Part shown: piece by piece, positions 1 to 6,495 of the stretch
How the letters are laid out: the number at the start of each line of letters is the position of its first letter
Position numbering within the stretch: position 1 is the first letter of the stretch
Origin: SIG588 sp045599305
GTDB taxonomy: Bacteria > Bacillota > Clostridia > Oscillospirales > Acutalibacteraceae
NCBI GenBank assembly: GCA_045599305.1
Contig: JAZRVU010000019.1
Span: forward strand, 1 to 9,297
Length of the DNA: 9,297 nucleotides
Direction of reading: 5' to 3'
Notes under the pieces: model-generated
What the model saw: only the letters and a program-made list of their open reading frames with translations
What the model was told of the DNA's origin: nothing
Database searches by the model: none
Position numbers and translations under genes: made by a program

Positions 1-18
1 AACGAAATTTCATACTAA

Positions 19-42
19 TACTATGAGAATGAGTTGTCATTC
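19..42 (+). promoter_or_regulatory. Possible -10 and operator-like dyad upstream of XRE gene
   Basis: TACTAT at 19-24 could be a -10 box; its -35 would fall at or beyond the left edge of the window and cannot be judged. Just downstream, GAATGA (27-32) and TCATTC (37-42) form a 6-bp inverted repeat around GTTG, close to where transcription would start. XRE repressors commonly bind such short dyads at their own promoter, so autoregulation is plausible. Both elements are short and could be chance. Confidence 0.25.
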
Positions 43-71
43 CGTTAGTGTGATTTCGGAGGTGAAAAGGT

Positions 72-413
72 ATGAAAGGCGAAAACGCAGCAATGAAAGC
101 TGTCGGAAAACGGATCCAATATTACAGAAAGGCACGGGGCTATACGCAAGAGCAGTTTGCCGAGATGATCGACCTATCAACGAATTATCTTTCGGATGTG
201 GAGCGTGGAAAAAGTTCGCCACGGCTTGATAAATTGGTGCTGATCATGAATAAGCTCGAATGCTCTGCCGATGAGATTTTTGCCGATGTGGTAAACACGG
301 GATTTCAAGTCAGAAGCACCCGTTTGAGCGAGGAGATCGAGCGGGTATCCCCCGCAGACAGGGAGAAAGCGTTTGCAATATTACAGGCGTTTATCGAATG
401 CTGCAACAGGTAA
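72..413 (+). CDS. XRE-family helix-turn-helix transcriptional regulator
   Basis: A 113-aa DNA-binding protein. Residues about 11-65 form a classic five-helix XRE/Cro-C1 HTH: an RIQYYRKARGYTQEQFAE first half, then the recognition-helix region STNYLSDVERGKSSPRLDKL, then a closing LIMNKLECSADEIF helix. The last 45 residues are charged and helical (LSEEIERVSPADREKAFAI) and probably dimerise. The start at ATG 72 is supported by GGAGGTG at 58-64, 7 nt upstream; an internal ATG at 93 has no comparable site. Such small regulators are frequent on integrative elements of gut Clostridia and usually control the adjacent module. The next gene is a broken SLOG-type gene, so this is probably the surviving regulator of a decayed element. 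The local sequence is AT-richer than the genes to the right, in line with acquisition. The target genes are unknown. Confidence 0.9.
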   Translation: MKGENAAMKAVGKRIQYYRKARGYTQEQFAEMIDLSTNYLSDVERGKSSPRLDKLVLIMNKLECSADEIFADVVNTGFQVRSTRLSEEIERVSPADREKAFAILQAFIECCNR

Positions 414-430
414 AACCGAATAGCCGGAAC

Positions 431-850
431 AGTCCGCACTTTATTTTTTGAGATACAGGCTTTTTTCGTCAAAAAACTGTGCTATGAATTGGTGACGGAA
501 TTAAAAGGAGAGTACCCCGAAATCAGGCGGATCAAGTTCCGCAAAGATTACGAAGACGGCGACGATTATACGATGCGATTCTTGATTTCCGGATACGAGG
601 AAAGCATCTGCCCGAAAGGTGTGGGAAGTGCCGCCGTGCAGGTTATGTGGAACGCAATCAGGCGATGATCCGCGAAAGCGATGTCTGCATTTTTTACTAT
701 GACGAAAAGTATATGCTGTCCCGCCGAAGAAATAGCCGGCGAGATCTGTTTGGCTATCAACCAAAAAGCGGAACCGCTCTTGCCTATGCTTATGCCGTGC
801 GGAAGAAAAAACGGATATATAACCTCTGTGAAAAAAACACTGATCTTTAA
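431..850 (+). pseudogene. Decayed SLOG/DUF1273-like protein gene (nonsense + frameshifts)
   Basis: No single frame is open, but three frames read in succession give one recognisable protein. Segment 1 (frame of 443) reads F-I-F-stop-D-T-G-F-F: TGA at 449-451 stands where a Gly codon (GGA) would complete FGDTG. One extra T in the T run 461-466 then moves the reading to the frame of 468, which gives KKLCYELVTELKGEYPEI and later GYEESICPKG. One missing base near 620-631 shifts it to the frame of 647, which gives RRAGYVERNQAMIRESDVCI, FYYDEKY, RRRNSRRD and YQPKSGTALAYAYAV, ending at TAA 848-850. This order (LC..VVTELK..YP, YVERN..MI..SD.C.FYY, R.NSRRDL..YQPKSGT.LAYAYA) matches, from memory, Rossmann-like SLOG/DUF1273-type proteins of Clostridial elements, which may bind nucleotides. 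About 50-70 N-terminal residues are missing. The fragment from 647 might still be translated, but no clear ribosome binding site precedes it. Confidence 0.75.
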
Positions 851-895
851 AAAATATGTCTGCAGTGGCACTGACAGAGGGAAAACCCGCCCGGC

Positions 896-925
896 TTGAC
901 ATTCGCGGACGGGGTGTGATATATT
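896..925 (+). promoter_or_regulatory. Sigma-A-type promoter for the DUF2079 gene
   Basis: A perfect -35 TTGACA (896-901), an 18-nt spacer and -10 TATATT (920-925) predict a start near 932 and a leader of about 25 nt before ATG 958. The ribosome binding site AAAGGGGG lies at 941-948, 9 nt from the start. This makes the downstream gene an independent unit from the element remnant on its left. Confidence 0.75.
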
Positions 926-957
926 TATAAGGTAAATTTCAAAGGGGGCTGCGGCGG

Positions 958-2796
958 ATGGCAAAATGGCTCAAAGCGGTGAAGGACGGTGTGTGTGCGC
1001 CGTTTCGCGGGATGACGTGGGAACGCTGGTTCCAGACGCTGGGCGGCGTGTGGACCGTGTGTGCCGCGCTGCTGCTGATCCTGCGGCCGGAGGATACTTA
1101 TTACACCTCTGCTTTCGGGCAGGATCTGCCGTGGTGGCTGCTGCTCGGCTGCGCCGTGCTGGGCGTGGAGCTGGTGCTGCTGGCCGACCGCCTCTTTTCC
1201 GTCCGGGTGGAGGGATATCTGCTGCTCATCGGGTCGGTGGGGCTGGCGCTGGTGCTGGCCGCCCGTGCCAATTCCGCCACCAAATTCTACCTCTACTGCG
1301 GGTTGGCGGCCGTCATGGCCGTGATCGTGGCCTATGCCGCCTCGCGCGGGCTGCTGCGGCTTCCCGCTTTCAAACTGCCGCGATGGCTGACGGCGGCGGT
1401 GCTGGCCGTCCTCTTCTGCGCGGTGGGCGGCGCTATCGCGGCGGGCGGCGTGGCGCGCTATCGCGGGTATTACTCCCCCAATTTCGATTTCGGCATCTTC
1501 TGTCAGATGTTCCACAATATGAAGGAGAGCTTTCAGCCGCTCAATACCTGTGAGCGCAACGAACTGATCTCCCATTTCGCGGTGCACATCTCGCCCATCT
1601 ATTACCTGCTGCTGCCGGCCTACGCGCTGTTCCCCGACCCGGCCACCCTGCAGATCGGGCAGGGGCTGGTGCTGGCAAGCGCGGTGGTGCCGCTCTGGCT
1701 GCTCGCCCGCGAAAAGGGGCTGAGCGAGAAGGTCGCGCTGGCGCTCGCGGCGGTCTACGCCTTTTATCCCGCCGTCGTCTGCGGCTGCAGCTACGACCTG
1801 CACGAAAACTGTTTTCTGGCGCCGCTGCTTTTGTGGATGTTCTGGTTTTACGAGAGCGGGCGGCGCTGGCCGCTGCTGGTGGCCGTCGTGCTGGTGCTGG
1901 CGGTGAAGGAGGACGCGGCCGAATATGTGATGCTGTTCGCGGCCTACATCATGGTCTCGCGCAGGGAATACCGGCTGGGCGCGCTGCTGCTCGGCGTGGC
2001 GCTCGTGTGGTTCGGCGCGGCGCTGTGGCTGCTCAACACCTACGGCACCGGGGACATGAGCAGCCGGTATGCCGTCTTCGCCTATGGCGGGGGCGGGCTG
2101 CTCAGCATGGTGAAAACGCTGATCGTCAACCCCGGCCTCTTCGTGCGGGAGGTCTTCAACCCCAATGAGGACAGCAAGCTCGTCAAATTGCGCTATCTGC
2201 TCGAAACGGTAGTGCCGCTGGGCGTGATGCTCTTCACCGGCCGGCATTTTTCCCGCTATCTCCTTGCGGTGCCGCTGCTGGTCAACCTGCTCTCCAACTG
2301 GCCCTACCAGACGAACATCCGGTTCCAGTACTCTTTCGGCATGACCGCGTTTTTCCTCTATCTGTGCGTGCTGAATGTGGCGGATATGAAGCCGCGTGCC
2401 GCCCGCGGAGCGGTGACCTACGCGGTCGTATCCTCGCTGATCCTCTGTCTGCTGGTCACCCTGCCCGATGTGCGGGAGGACGTGAGCCGCTACCGCCGGT
2501 CGGCCGACCGCTATGCCCGGCTGGACGCCGTGATGGCGCAGATCCCGGACGACGCCTCCGTCACCGCCTCCACCTTCCTGATGCCGCATCTGGCCGCGCG
2601 CGCGGTGCTTTACGAGGACTACTATCACCCCACTGTCGACACCGACTTCCTGGTGCTCGATCTGCGCCCGGGGCTCAACGCCAATGCGCAGACGCTCGAG
2701 CAGACTTACACCGCGGCCGGGTATATAGAGGTGGCGCGGGAGGACAAACTGGTGCTCGTGATGCAGAGCCCGACGTATGCGGGCAGCCTCGGCTGA
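958..2796 (+). CDS. DUF2079 multipass membrane protein (GT-C-like)
   Basis: A 612-aa polytopic membrane protein of the DUF2079 family, whose biochemical role is not established; the fold is thought to be related to GT-C lipid-sugar-dependent glycosyltransferases. Family hallmarks visible are FDFGIFCQ (176-183, with Asp177 placed like a GT-C loop acid), HFAVHISPIYYLLLPAY (about 206-222), YDLHEN (279-284) and KEDAA (317-321), followed by a long series of hydrophobic segments. The C-terminal part (about 510-612) is soluble and ends in a domain containing MPHLAARAVLYEDYYHPTVD and FLVLDLRPG, as in other members. Before FDFGIF there are about 170 residues with roughly five predicted TM segments (near 24-42, 59-77, 85-101, 111-128, 142-163), longer than I expect for the family. 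Start: ATG 958, preceded by AAAGGGGG at 941-948. It is transcribed alone from 896-925 and ends at a shared terminator. A role in envelope glycan or polymer synthesis is inference only. Confidence 0.85.
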   Translation: MAKWLKAVKDGVCAPFRGMTWERWFQTLGGVWTVCAALLLILRPEDTYYTSAFGQDLPWWLLLGCAVLGVELVLLADRLFSVRVEGYLLLIGSVGLALVLAARANSATKFYLYCGLAAVMAVIVAYAASRGLLRLPAFKLPRWLTAAVLAVLFCAVGGAIAAGGVARYRGYYSPNFDFGIFCQMFHNMKESFQPLNTCERNELISHFAVHISPIYYLLLPAYALFPDPATLQIGQGLVLASAVVPLWLLAREKGLSEKVALALAAVYAFYPAVVCGCSYDLHENCFLAPLLLWMFWFYESGRRWPLLVAVVLVLAVKEDAAEYVMLFAAYIMVSRREYRLGALLLGVALVWFGAALWLLNTYGTGDMSSRYAVFAYGGGGLLSMVKTLIVNPGLFVREVFNPNEDSKLVKLRYLLETVVPLGVMLFTGRHFSRYLLAVPLLVNLLSNWPYQTNIRFQYSFGMTAFFLYLCVLNVADMKPRAARGAVTYAVVSSLILCLLVTLPDVREDVSRYRRSADRYARLDAVMAQIPDDASVTASTFLMPHLAARAVLYEDYYHPTVDTDFLVLDLRPGLNANAQTLEQTYTAAGYIEVAREDKLVLVMQSPTYAGSLG

Positions 2797-2814
2797 CCGG
2801 GCAAACAAACAGAA

Positions 2815-2850
2815 AAAGCCGCACGGCAGAATGTTCTGCCGTGCGGCTTT
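2815..2850. terminator. Bidirectional rho-independent terminator between convergent genes
   Basis: Two perfect 16-bp arms (2815-2830 and 2835-2850) enclose loop ATGT. The hairpin lies between the stops of the DUF2079 gene (2796) and the helicase gene (2853, other strand). Read on the minus strand the stem is followed by TTTTTCTGTTTGTTTG, a good U-tract; on the plus strand the tail is the weaker TTTCCTTATGCTTT. It probably terminates mainly the helicase operon and also serves the DUF2079 gene. Confidence 0.9.
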
Positions 2851-2852
2851 CC

Positions 2853-4025
2853 TTATGCTTTCAGTTCGGTACCGTCTTCGGTCAGCAGGCGGCCGTCCTC
2901 TTCAAAGTGGACGGGGGTGATCTCGGAGCGGCAGTAGCGCTGGATGTCGCGCATATGGAACGCATCCTGCATCCCCACGAAGGTGAACGCCATGCCGTGC
3001 CGTTTGGCGCGGCCGGTGCGGCCGATGCGGTGGAGGTAATACTCGTTTTCCTCCGGCACATCGAAGTTGAACACCGCCTCCACATCGTCCACGTCGATAC
3101 CGCGGGCGGCCACGTCGGTGGCGGTGAGGATCTCGAATTTGCCCTCGCGGAAGCCGCTCATCACGCGGTTACGCTGGCTCTGCGGGATATCGCCGTGCAG
3201 GCAGTCGGCCGAGCGGCCGTCCTTTTTCAGCCGCATATCCAGCCACCGCACGGTGGATTTCATGTTGGCGAAGATCATCACCCGCTTGAGGTCGAGCGTG
3301 TCGATGAGGCGTAGTGTGGTGGCGAGGCGCTGTTCGGCCGAGGAGACCGCCAGCGAATACTGGGCGATCTGCGGGCTGTTTTCGCCCTCCGCCTCCACCG
3401 TGATCTCCACGGCGCCGTGCTGATATTCCCACGCCACGTCCATCACGTCGCGCGAGATGGTGGCCGAGAACATGACCACCTGCGTGTCGGAGGGGGTGGT
3501 GTTGAGGATGCGGCGCACATCGCGGATGAAGCCCATCTTCAGCATTTCGTCCGCCTCGTCCAGCACCGCGGTGTAGACACCGCCGAGCGACACGTTGCCG
3601 CGGCCCATGTGGTCGAGCAGACGGCCGGGGGTGGCCACCACGATGTGGGGGTTCTTTTTCAGTGCCGCCACCTGCTTGGGGATGGGCTGGCCGCCGTAGA
3701 TGGCGGCGATGCGCACCTGCGGGATATAGGCCGCCAGCGCGCGCAGCTCCTCCGTGATCTGCAGGCACAGTTCACGGGTGGGGCAGAGGATCACCGCCTG
3801 CACGTCGGGACACTGCAGATCGACACATTCCAGCAGCGGGATGCCGAAGGCACAGGTCTTGCCGGTGCCGGTGGGGGCCTTGGCGATCACGTCCTGCCCC
3901 TCCAGCATGGGCGGGATCGCCTGCTGCTGCACGGGGGTGGGCGCTTCGATGCCCATTTTGTGAAGGGCTTTCACGATCGGCTCTGTCAGCTGCAGATCGC
4001 CAAAGCTCAAAAGGGTCTGACTCAT
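2853..4025 (-). CDS. DEAD-box ATP-dependent RNA helicase
   Basis: A 390-aa compact DEAD-box helicase with all core motifs in order: Q motif (Phe8, then PTPVQ 29-33), motif I APTGTGKT (50-57), Ia PTREL (82-86), GG (111-112), Ib TPGR (132-135), II DEAD (156-159), III SAT (187-189), IV-region IFANMKS (251-257), HGDI (277-280), V TATDVAARGID (301-311) and VI HRIGRTGR (332-339). Motif I has Pro where AQTG is more usual. There is no long basic or RNA-binding C-terminal extension; the protein ends about 50 residues after motif VI. It would unwind or remodel short RNA duplexes in the cytoplasm using ATP; the specific RNA (ribosome assembly, mRNA decay) cannot be told. Start: ATG at 4025 (MSQTLLSFGDL), with GAAAGGA at 4037-4043 about 11 nt upstream; the upstream in-frame ATG at 4076 would overlap the preceding gene by 32 nt and lacks family similarity. 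The 19-nt gap to the pseudokinase gene implies co-transcription. Confidence 0.95.
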   Translation of the reverse strand: MSQTLLSFGDLQLTEPIVKALHKMGIEAPTPVQQQAIPPMLEGQDVIAKAPTGTGKTCAFGIPLLECVDLQCPDVQAVILCPTRELCLQITEELRALAAYIPQVRIAAIYGGQPIPKQVAALKKNPHIVVATPGRLLDHMGRGNVSLGGVYTAVLDEADEMLKMGFIRDVRRILNTTPSDTQVVMFSATISRDVMDVAWEYQHGAVEITVEAEGENSPQIAQYSLAVSSAEQRLATTLRLIDTLDLKRVMIFANMKSTVRWLDMRLKKDGRSADCLHGDIPQSQRNRVMSGFREGKFEILTATDVAARGIDVDDVEAVFNFDVPEENEYYLHRIGRTGRAKRHGMAFTFVGMQDAFHMRDIQRYCRSEITPVHFEEDGRLLTEDGTELKA

Positions 4026-4044
4026 GTAACGGGGTATCCTTTCT

Positions 4045-5973
4045 TTATTCAGCCATGGTCGGATCGGTACCGTCATCCGGGTCGGTGGTCGTCACGTCCG
4101 GATCGGCGACGGTCGTCTCATCCGGATCGGCGACGGTCGTTTCGGTCGGCGCTTCGGTGGTGGGCTTTTTGGTGCGGGTGGTCGTGGTGGGCTTTGCCGT
4201 GGTCGTGACGGGCTTCGTCGTGGTCGTGGTGGGCTTCGCCGTAGTCGTGGTGGTGGGCTTCGCCGTGGTCGTGACCGTAGTCGTGGTGGTGGACATCTCG
4301 GTGGTCGTGGTGGTGGGCGCCTCGGTGGTCGTGGCGCTGCTCACCCGCAGACGGATTACGCTGCCGCGGGCCACGGAATTGCCGCGGGCCGGGCTGGAGG
4401 AGTCGACATTGCCGGCTTCCTGTGCCGAAATGGGCACCTGATCCACCTGCACCTGCAGGCCGAGTGCCTCCATGAGGGTCATGGCGTGGTCGAGCGGCCA
4501 GCCGGTGAGATCGGGGATGGTCACATATTCCGAACCGGCGCTGATGACCACATAAACCGGCTCGGTGATATCCACCTTTTCCTCACTGGAGGGCGTCTGC
4601 GACACGATGGTGCCGGCGGGGATGGAGTCGCTGTATTGCAGTCCGTTCAGCAGCACGGGGCGGTCCTCCACGAATTTGCCGCGCAGCTCATAGTAGGAGC
4701 GGCCCAGCAGATCGGGCACCGGCAGGATGGTGTTGGCCGCGTGGGCCTTGGTCTCGTCGGTGATGACGATGGTGCCGGTGGGCTGCGTGATGGGGTCATC
4801 GCTGCCGTGATTGCCGCTGAAGCGGCCGGGGAACAGTTTGTTGAGTACCAGTATCGCCACGAGGATCAGCGCGATGATGAAGCCGATCACCAGCAGCACG
4901 GCGAACAGGGTGCGGCGGCTGCGGGGCTCTTCCGCCTCCTCTTCTTCCTCTTCCGCTTCTTCAAGCGGCTCGCCGCCGGCCTCGTCGTCCAGCAGGGCGG
5001 CAACGGCCGGTGCCTCGGAGAGGCGGTCGCGCAGTTCGTCGATGGTGGCGATGCGCTTTTCGGTGCTGGGCTGCAGCGCGTGGAACAGCGCCGCGGCCAC
5101 ATGGGACGGCAGATCGGCCGCCGCCTCGGAGGAAACGGTCAGATCGGAATTGGTCTGCGGGCGCCCTTCGCCGTCGGGGGGCGGGTTGCCCACCAGCGTG
5201 CGGAAGATCACCGCCGCCAGACCGTAGACGTCCGTTTCGGCGCCGCAGTGTGCGCCGAAGGAGTACTGCTCCGGTGCGGAATAGCCGGAATGCAGATCCG
5301 GCGACAGTTCGCTGTCGGAGGTGCGGGCCTCCGGAATGGCGAAATCGCCGATGTGCAGTTTGCCGTCATCGGCCAGCACCAGACATTCCGGCGTCAGGCC
5401 GAAGTGGAACACCCCCGCCTTGTGCAGCGAGATGATGGAGGCGCACAGCGGGATGAAGAGCGGACGCGCCTCGTCCCAGCTCATGCGGCCGCCGCGCTCT
5501 TCCAGCACCGCCGCCAGCGTCTTGCCCTCGCAGCGCTCGCTGACGGTGTAGGCCGTCTCGTTCTCGCGGAAGATATCGTAGATCGGGATGCTGGCGGGCA
5601 GGTCGCGCATACGGGCGACCACCCGGGCATGGGTGAGGAATTTGTTGAGATATTCCGCTTCGGTCTGCTCGCAGCCGGCGATCACCCGCAGCGAATCGTC
5701 CACGTTGCGGTCACACAGCGTCTGCGGCCAGAACTCGCGGATGGTGATGGGGGCTTTCAGCACGGTGTCGAAGCCGGCATAGACCGCCGCGTCACCGACC
5801 GCCTGCTGCAGACGCCCCACCATATAGCGCTCCGACAGTACGGTGCCGATCTGCAGAAAGCTGGGCGGATTGGGTTCGTCCGCCCGGTCACCGCAAACGG
5901 GGCAGGGCAGCCCGGCCGTATCCTCCGACAAAGGGTTCATACAATTCATGCACAGATGCGAAAATGGTGTCAT
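4045..5973 (-). CDS. Zinc ribbon-pseudokinase-TM-PASTA(2)-Thr-rich membrane receptor
   Basis: A 642-aa single-pass receptor built like the Ser/Thr kinases with PASTA domains (PrkC/Stk type) but with a dead kinase. Domains, numbered from ATG 5973: zinc ribbon (C8xxC11, C24xxC27); kinase fold about 43-322; acidic Glu stretch about 335-349; TM 355-378; PASTA 1 about 416-483; PASTA 2 about 484-547; Thr-rich tail 548-642, outside the cell. Catalytic residues are lost throughout. The glycine loop is degenerate (LQQAVGDAAVY), the VAIK Lys is Arg79 (ITIREFWP), the helix-C Glu is His115, HRD is HFG (190-192), the catalytic-loop Asn is Cys197, and DFG is DFA (210-212). Structural APE (233-235) and DVYGLA are kept, so the fold is maintained. 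It should act as a ligand-binding or scaffold protein, not a phosphotransferase. Start: AGGAAGGAG (5982-5990) is 8 nt from ATG 5973 but only 2 nt from GTG 5979, so ATG is chosen. First gene of an operon with the helicase. Confidence 0.9.
   Translation of the reverse strand: MTPFSHLCMNCMNPLSEDTAGLPCPVCGDRADEPNPPSFLQIGTVLSERYMVGRLQQAVGDAAVYAGFDTVLKAPITIREFWPQTLCDRNVDDSLRVIAGCEQTEAEYLNKFLTHARVVARMRDLPASIPIYDIFRENETAYTVSERCEGKTLAAVLEERGGRMSWDEARPLFIPLCASIISLHKAGVFHFGLTPECLVLADDGKLHIGDFAIPEARTSDSELSPDLHSGYSAPEQYSFGAHCGAETDVYGLAAVIFRTLVGNPPPDGEGRPQTNSDLTVSSEAAADLPSHVAAALFHALQPSTEKRIATIDELRDRLSEAPAVAALLDDEAGGEPLEEAEEEEEEAEEPRSRRTLFAVLLVIGFIIALILVAILVLNKLFPGRFSGNHGSDDPITQPTGTIVITDETKAHAANTILPVPDLLGRSYYELRGKFVEDRPVLLNGLQYSDSIPAGTIVSQTPSSEEKVDITEPVYVVISAGSEYVTIPDLTGWPLDHAMTLMEALGLQVQVDQVPISAQEAGNVDSSSPARGNSVARGSVIRLRVSSATTTEAPTTTTTEMSTTTTTVTTTAKPTTTTTAKPTTTTTKPVTTTAKPTTTTRTKKPTTEAPTETTVADPDETTVADPDVTTTDPDDGTDPTMAE
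4048..4332 (-). repeat. Thr-rich low-complexity coding repeat of the receptor tail
   Basis: This stretch encodes the last 95 residues of the pseudokinase receptor. It has runs of four to five Thr alternating with AKP, KPV and EAP, then a DPD-rich end. At the DNA level it is a series of near repeats of GTGGTCGTGGTGGGCTT-like units (plus strand), and a 20-nt sequence starting TCCGGATCGG recurs at 4097-4116 and 4121-4140 with a 24-nt period, encoding TVADPDE-type units. Such tracts lengthen and shorten by slippage. The outside location suggests a wall-spanning, possibly O-glycosylated stalk. Confidence 0.75.
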
Positions 5974-5999
5974 ATGCACAGCTCCTTCCTGTCGTGCTT

Positions 6000-6028
6000 A
6001 CTATACCTTATATAATGAAAGATGTCAA
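6000..6028 (-). promoter_or_regulatory. Promoter P1 of the pseudokinase-helicase operon
   Basis: On the minus strand, a perfect TTGACA (plus-strand 6023-6028), a 17-nt spacer (6006-6022) and TATAGT (6000-6005). The predicted start is near 5993, only about 20 nt before the ATG at 5973, so the leader is little more than the ribosome binding site. Confidence 0.8.
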
Positions 6029-6066
6029 GAAAAGCAACAAATTTGTAACCATTTGCATACGCCCTC

Positions 6067-6095
6067 ATTGTATCACATTTTTTCGTGTTTCGCAA
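6067..6095 (-). promoter_or_regulatory. Possible second promoter P2 of the pseudokinase operon
   Basis: On the minus strand, TTGCGA (plus-strand 6090-6095), a 17-nt spacer and TACAAT (6067-6072), about 67 nt upstream of P1. The -10 is good and the -35 is weak. It may be an alternative or regulated start, or fortuitous in AT-rich DNA. Confidence 0.4.
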
Positions 6096-6379
6096 CCCTT
6101 CGCAGGATGACAGAGGCTTTTCGGCCGGTTGCACAAAAAAAGTAAAAAAAAGGCGAATGCGCCGTCATGGCGAATATTTTCCATATATTGGAATACTTGT
6201 TTGAAAACGTGCATAAAATATTGTTTGAAAAGCCGCCGCTTTTTGCAACTGTGTGCAAAAACCGGCCGGGAACCTCGTCCCGACCCGAGGAAAAGACCGC
6301 CCGCTTCTTTTTCGGCCGAAAAGCGAAAAAGTGGAAAAAATGCCGTACAAAGTGCACAAAATCCTTAAAAATGAGTTGG
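6096..6379. other. AT-rich divergent intergenic region with operator-like repeats
   Basis: No credible gene lies here: the short open frames lack ribosome binding sites and recognisable sequence. It separates the divergent pseudokinase and 3D-protein promoters. It contains an 11-bp direct repeat TTGTTTGAAAA at 6197-6207 and 6221-6231 (24 bp apart), an 8-bp dyad TTTTTGCA (6240-6247)/TGCAAAAA (6254-6261) with a 6-nt spacer, a TTCCA/TGGAA dyad at 6179-6193, and a perfect 14-bp palindrome TTTTCGGCCGAAAA at 6309-6322 whose first ten bases also occur at 6118-6127. These look like binding sites for one or more regulators. None matches a consensus I can name. Confidence 0.5.
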
Positions 6380-6408
6380 TTGACACGGCAGAGCGAAATG
6401 AGTACAAT
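6380..6408 (+). promoter_or_regulatory. Sigma-A-type promoter of the 3D-domain protein gene
   Basis: Perfect -35 TTGACA (6380-6385), 17-nt spacer, -10 TACAAT (6403-6408). The start should lie near 6415, giving a leader of about 80 nt that contains a strong hairpin and ends in the ribosome binding site GGAGAGGAGG (6481-6490). Confidence 0.85.
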
Positions 6409-6443
6409 GGCCATAACGGAAATCCCGGATGGGTCACTGTCCG

Positions 6444-6472
6444 AAGATCGGTGTGCCGGGCACACGGATCTT
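6444..6472 (+). promoter_or_regulatory. Leader hairpin upstream of the 3D-domain protein gene
   Basis: AAGATC (6444-6449), G, GTGTGC (6451-6456), loop CGG, GCACAC (6460-6465), G, GATCTT (6467-6472): 12 base pairs with a single G.G mismatch. It sits in the transcribed leader 8 nt before the ribosome binding site. The tail after it is TTAAAAACA, too poor in T for an efficient intrinsic terminator. It may stabilise the mRNA, act as an attenuator, or as DNA be an operator dyad. Confidence 0.6.
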
Positions 6473-6495
6473 TAAAAACAGGAGAGGAGGATACC

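Noticed and set aside
925..2808. Long open frame antisense to the DUF2079 gene (over 600 codons)
   Set aside because: It is His/Gln/Arg/Gly-rich with no recognisable domain, as is typical for the opposite strand of a GC-rich gene; the plus-strand gene has a promoter, ribosome binding site and family motifs.
4026..4076. Upstream ATG (4076) as helicase start
   Set aside because: It would overlap the receptor gene, has no ribosome binding site, and adds 17 residues without family similarity; ATG 4025 is preceded by GAAAGGA.
4045..5973. Annotating the receptor as an active PrkC-type Ser/Thr kinase
   Set aside because: The nucleotide-binding Lys, helix-C Glu, catalytic Asp and catalytic-loop Asn are all replaced.
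4486..6015. Long open frame antisense to the pseudokinase gene (about 509 codons)
   Set aside because: The composition is that of a coding shadow (Gly/Arg/Ala/Gln-rich), with no ribosome binding site or domain; the minus-strand gene is clear.
6253..6495. N-terminal extension of the 3D-domain protein
   Set aside because: The frame is open by chance through the promoter and leader; the strong ribosome binding site at 6481-6490 and the TM anchor fix the start at 6496.
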